Part shown: positions 6,766-8,881 of the stretch, one piece after another | How positions within the stretch are numbered: position 1 is the stretch's first letter | Layout: each line of letters starts with the position of its first letter | From: Lachnospiraceae bacterium | GTDB lineage: Bacteria > Bacillota > Clostridia > Lachnospirales > Lachnospiraceae | DNA length: 8,881 nt | Direction of reading: 5' to 3' | Assembly (NCBI GenBank): GCA_017437205.1 | Contig: JAFSBP010000294.1 | Coordinates: 1 to 8,881 of the forward strand | The notes under the pieces: generated by a model | Databases searched by the model: none | Seen by the model: only the letters and a program-made list of their open reading frames with translations | Told to the model about the DNA's origin: nothing | Program-made: the position numbers and the translations under genes

Positions 6766-7437
6766 ATGAATAAAACTGAGATTTTTTCCCGCGTTGACCA
6801 TACTCTCCTGGCACAGACTGCAACCTGGCCGGAAATCAAGATAATCTGTGACGACGCGATCGCTTACGGCACCGCATCGGTGTGTATTCCCCCCTCTTTC
6901 GTCAAAGAGGCTGCGGAGTATGTGCAGGGGCGCATGAAGATTTGTACGGTGATCGGTTTCCCCAACGGCTACAACACCACTGCAGTGAAAGCATTCGAGA
7001 CACAGGATGCCATCAATAACGGCGCCGACGAGATCGATATGGTCATCAATATCGGTGACCTGAAGGCCGGTAAGACAGATGTAATTTTAAATGAAATCAA
7101 GACGCTGAAAGGAATCTGCGGTGACCGCATTTTGAAGGTTATCATTGAGACGTGTCTGTTAACTGATGAAGAGAAAGTAACCATGTGTAAGCTTGTGACG
7201 GAAGCCGGCGCAGATTACATTAAAACCTCCACCGGATTTTCCAAGGCAGGGGCTACGTTCGCGGATATTGAATTGTTTGCGAAGAACATCGGTCCTGATG
7301 TGAAGATGAAGGCTGCCGGAGGCATCTCCTCCATGGAAGATGCAGAGAAGTTTGTTGAACTGGGCGCAGAGCGACTAGGCACCAGTCGAATTGTGAAACT
7401 TGCAAAGGCTGAGGCGGCCGAGGCTGGAAGCTACTAA
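6766..7437 (+). CDS. deoC: Deoxyribose-phosphate aldolase
   Basis: This 223-residue cytoplasmic class I aldolase splits 2-deoxyribose 5-phosphate into acetaldehyde and glyceraldehyde 3-phosphate, the last step of deoxynucleoside sugar breakdown. Conserved features are all present: VDHTLL (10-15), EIDMVINIG with Asp91, the Schiff-base Lys153 in YIKTSTGF, and Lys182 in VKMKAAGGI. The C-terminal Tyr223 (GSY) corresponds to the mobile tail tyrosine of the E. coli enzyme. The length fits the short bacterial DeoC group. ATG 6766 has AAAGGAG 5 nt upstream; the in-frame ATG at 6751 lacks a site. The 39-nt gap after dppC contains only a GGGC-GATT-GCCC mini-hairpin (6737-6748), so co-transcription is expected. 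Confidence 0.96.
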   Translation: MNKTEIFSRVDHTLLAQTATWPEIKIICDDAIAYGTASVCIPPSFVKEAAEYVQGRMKICTVIGFPNGYNTTAVKAFETQDAINNGADEIDMVINIGDLKAGKTDVILNEIKTLKGICGDRILKVIIETCLLTDEEKVTMCKLVTEAGADYIKTSTGFSKAGATFADIELFAKNIGPDVKMKAAGGISSMEDAEKFVELGAERLGTSRIVKLAKAEAAEAGSY

Positions 7438-7455
7438 ACTACTGAAGTATTTGCA

Positions 7456-7488
7456 GAGAACCGCACCGCAGGATCGCGGACGGTTCTC
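7456..7488 (+). terminator. 3' stem-loop after deoC (no U tract)
   Basis: GAGAACCG (7456-7463) pairs with CGGTTCTC (7481-7488), and inside it CCGC (7466-7469) pairs with GCGG (7476-7479) around a 6-nt loop. It starts 19 nt after the deoC stop. No run of T follows on the plus strand (CCACAAAAATA), so it may protect the mRNA 3' end or act with another factor rather than be a classical intrinsic terminator. Confidence 0.5.
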
Positions 7489-7490
7489 CC

Positions 7491-7531
7491 ACAAAAATAT
7501 AATGGCCGGGGTGTGCACTGCACGCTCCGGC
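7491..7531 (-). terminator. Intrinsic terminator on the minus strand, downstream of the small membrane protein ORF
   Basis: An 11-bp stem (7505-7515 with 7521-7531, including two G-U-type pairs in RNA) closes a 5-nt loop. Read on the minus strand it is followed after one base by ATTATATTTTTG, a U-rich tail. It sits 43 nt after the stop codon of the candidate minus-strand gene 7575-7676. On the plus strand the stem could also slow read-through from deoC, though only TTCCC follows. Confidence 0.5.
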
Positions 7532-7574
7532 TTCCCACATTGATCGCTTTCATCTTCAGACGATCTCAATATTT

Positions 7575-7676
7575 TTACTGCTCAACAAAATCGTTCTTTC
7601 CTTCTTTGCTTGCAACAACTCCGGTGATAATTACCGCCACCATCAGAACTGCACACATCAAAACCATACCATACAT
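7575..7676 (-). CDS. Candidate 33-residue single-span membrane protein
   Basis: The frame from ATG 7676 encodes MYGMVLMCAVLMVAVIITGV followed by VASKEGKNDFVEQ and TAA at 7575-7577. Residues 3-22 form an uninterrupted hydrophobic span and the last 11 are charged and polar, the usual layout of small bitopic membrane proteins. AAAGGAG (7688-7694) lies 11 nt before the ATG, somewhat far. An upstream in-frame ATG at 7697 would add MKGEQNR but has no proper site. Support comes from position: a promoter (7715-7743) lies just upstream and a terminator (7491-7531) just downstream on the same strand, in an otherwise gene-free spacer. I do not recognise a family. It could still be a chance ORF. Confidence 0.5.
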   Translation of the reverse strand: MYGMVLMCAVLMVAVIITGVVASKEGKNDFVEQ

Positions 7677-7714
7677 TCGGTTTTGCTCTCCTTTCATCCT
7701 CATCAAACAAGAAT

Positions 7715-7743
7715 ATTATATTAATTTTGTGTAAAGTTATCCA
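7715..7743 (-). promoter_or_regulatory. Minus-strand promoter for the small membrane protein ORF
   Basis: On the minus strand a perfect TATAAT (7715-7720) lies 17 bp from TGGATA (7738-7743), which matches 4 of 6 bases of the -35 consensus. The start of transcription would be near 7708, giving a leader of about 31 nt before ATG 7676. The surrounding DNA is AT-rich, so a chance -10 is possible. Confidence 0.5.
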
Positions 7744-7793
7744 TCTGCCTTTTGTTAGATTTTCGTTAAATTTCCGCAATTCACTATTAGGGG

Positions 7794-7821
7794 TTGCATT
7801 TTTGCGTCAAATGAGTATAAT
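7794..7821 (+). promoter_or_regulatory. Promoter of ilvE
   Basis: TTGCAT (7794-7799), a 16-bp spacer and a perfect TATAAT (7816-7821) point to transcription starting near 7828. This leaves a 5' leader of about 120 nt before the ilvE ATG. It is divergent from the small-ORF promoter, with 50 bp between the two -35 boxes. Confidence 0.7.
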
Positions 7822-7851
7822 AAGCAGTAGAACAGTTTACCGCTTCACCGA

Positions 7852-7919
7852 GGCAAAGTGCTCTGCTTTTTGACATTGCGAGAACTTCACTGAGCCACTA
7901 AAAGGATGCGAAACGCAAT
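7852..7919 (+). promoter_or_regulatory. Structured ilvE leader with alternative pairings
   Basis: GGC-AA-AGTG (7852-7860) pairs with CACT-GA-GCC (7888-7896), seven base pairs around a purine AA/GA internal loop. Above it CTC (7861-7863) plus GC (7865-7866) can pair with GC-GAG (7878-7882). An alternative pairing, ATTGCG (7875-7880) with CGCAAT (7914-7919), would break the upper stem and also competes with a small TGCG-AAA-CGCA hairpin (7907-7917). A run TTTTT (7867-7871) lies in the loop. No T-box, SAM or other known riboswitch signature was recognised. The pairings were found by eye only. Confidence 0.3.
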
Positions 7920-7949
7920 ATATACTTGAACCAACCAGGAGGATAGATC

Positions 7950-8881
7950 ATGGACATCAAGATCACAAAAACACAGAACCCGAAAGTAAAACCCGACCAG
8001 AGCAGTCTTGGCTTTGGAAAATATATGACTGACCACATGTTTATCATGGATTATGATGCAGGTGAAGGCTGGCACGACGCACGCATTGTTCCCTACGGCC
8101 CGATCTCCATGGAGCCGAACGCGATTGCGCTCCACTATGCGCAGGAGACCTTCGAAGGTCTGAAAGCATACCGCACTGCAGACGGCGGCATTCAGCTGTT
8201 CCGCCCCCAGATGAATGCGAAACGTATGATCAACTCCAATGCACGTCTTTGCATGCCTCCCGTTCCCGTTGATATGTTTATCGAAGCCATTGAGGCATTG
8301 GTCAAAGTGGACGCAGACTGGATCCCCACTGCTCCCGAGACCTCCCTTTATATCCGTCCTTTCATGTTCGCAAATCAGGGACAGTTGGGTGTACATACCT
8401 CTAAGAAATATATTTTCGCTATTATCCTCTCACCGGTAGGCGCATATTACGCAAACGGCCTTGCCCCCGTGCGCATCATGGTTGAAGACGAATACGTCCG
8501 TGCAGCTCAGGGCGGTACCGGCTTTACCAAGTGCGGCGGAAACTACGCAGGCTCCCTGATTGGTCAGGAAAAGGCCGAGAAACTGGGCTACTCTCAGGTT
8601 CTGTGGTTGGATGGCGCAGAGCGCAAGTACGTTGAGGAAGTCGGCGCGATGAACATTATGTTCAAGATCGACGGCGAAATCTGGACTGCTCCCTGTACCG
8701 GAACCGTTCTCCCCGGCGTTACCCGCGATTCTATGATTCAGGTGCTGAAAAAGTGGGGCTACAATGTTCGCGAGGAGCGTCTTTCCATCGACGACCTGAT
8801 GCAGGCCGGCCGCGACGGCAAGCTGGAAGAGGTATTCGGCACCGGAACCGCGGCAGTTATCTCTCCTGTCGGCATGCTGGC
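7950..8881 (+). CDS. ilvE: Branched-chain amino acid aminotransferase (partial, 3' end outside window)
   Basis: This PLP enzyme (fold type IV) interconverts leucine, isoleucine and valine with their 2-oxo acids, using 2-oxoglutarate/glutamate. The 310 complete codons seen resemble the eukaryote-like BCAT group: LGFGKYMTDHMF (about 20-31), HYAQETFEGLKAYR (62-75), the Schiff-base Lys194 in GGTGFTKCGGNYAGSL, QVLWLDG (216-222), EEVGAMN with Glu230 near the pyridine ring, and GTGTAAVISPVG (297-308) of the phosphate-binding region. Full-length members are about 340-360 residues, so roughly 35-50 are missing. The ATG at 7950 has AGGAGGA 6 nt upstream. It is a separate unit from the deoC operon, with its own promoter and long leader. 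Confidence 0.95.
   Translation, partial: MDIKITKTQNPKVKPDQSSLGFGKYMTDHMFIMDYDAGEGWHDARIVPYGPISMEPNAIALHYAQETFEGLKAYRTADGGIQLFRPQMNAKRMINSNARLCMPPVPVDMFIEAIEALVKVDADWIPTAPETSLYIRPFMFANQGQLGVHTSKKYIFAIILSPVGAYYANGLAPVRIMVEDEYVRAAQGGTGFTKCGGNYAGSLIGQEKAEKLGYSQVLWLDGAERKYVEEVGAMNIMFKIDGEIWTAPCTGTVLPGVTRDSMIQVLKKWGYNVREERLSIDDLMQAGRDGKLEEVFGTGTAAVISPVGML

Noticed and set aside
7513..7779. Longer open frames of 65-73 codons on both strands in the deoC-ilvE spacer
   Set aside because: They lack ribosome binding sites and a coherent protein pattern. The 33-codon minus-strand ORF in a different frame has better signals.
7906..7929. Seven-codon ORF MRNAIYT in the ilvE leader as a leader peptide
   Set aside because: The only purine-rich stretch abuts the ATG with no spacing, and the peptide has no run of branched-chain codons.
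7887..8396. 169-codon open frame on the minus strand opposite ilvE
   Set aside because: It is antisense to a clear aminotransferase, shows no recognisable domain, and reflects codon bias of ilvE.

Overview
The window looks like a piece of a Firmicutes (probably Clostridia) chromosome. Evidence: strong AGGAGG-type ribosome binding sites, TTG and GTG starts beside ATG, sigma-A-type promoters with 17-bp spacers, a short-tailed lipoprotein signal, and moderately GC-rich genes separated by AT-rich spacers. The exact genus cannot be read from the sequence.

Left part (1-1039, minus strand). The 5' end of a small XRE-type DNA-binding protein runs off the window. Next is a decayed EamA/DMT-family transporter gene with a histidine-rich tail. 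It carries an in-frame TAG and appears to lack two internal blocks. Its upstream region is intact and striking: an extended -10 promoter followed by a perfect 19-bp C6/G6 palindrome of the kind bound by CsoR/RcnR-family metal sensors.

Centre (1089-7488, plus strand). One long operon begins at a near-consensus promoter. Its mRNA should start with a 13-bp stem-loop that encloses the ribosome binding site and start of an 11-codon leader ORF ending 2 nt before the first main gene. The genes are a solute-binding lipoprotein, two Opp/Dpp-type ATPases (overlapping by 8 nt), two permeases, and deoxyribose-phosphate aldolase (deoC). Together they encode a complete DppADFBC-type ABC importer linked to deoxyribose-5-phosphate catabolism. 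The substrate is not determined by sequence; nucleoside-type or oligonucleotide-derived substrates are a hypothesis suggested by deoC.

Right part (7456-8881). The deoC to ilvE spacer is not empty. It holds a 3' hairpin of deoC, a terminator on the opposite strand, a candidate 33-residue single-span membrane protein on the minus strand with its own promoter, and a divergent promoter for ilvE (branched-chain aminotransferase, cut by the window end). The ilvE leader is about 120 nt and has foldable, partly alternative pairings.

No CRISPR array, tRNA, rRNA, insertion sequence or phage gene was seen. The least explained parts are the metal-type operator on a broken His-tailed transporter, the hidden leader ORF of the ABC operon, the small membrane protein, and the ilvE leader.
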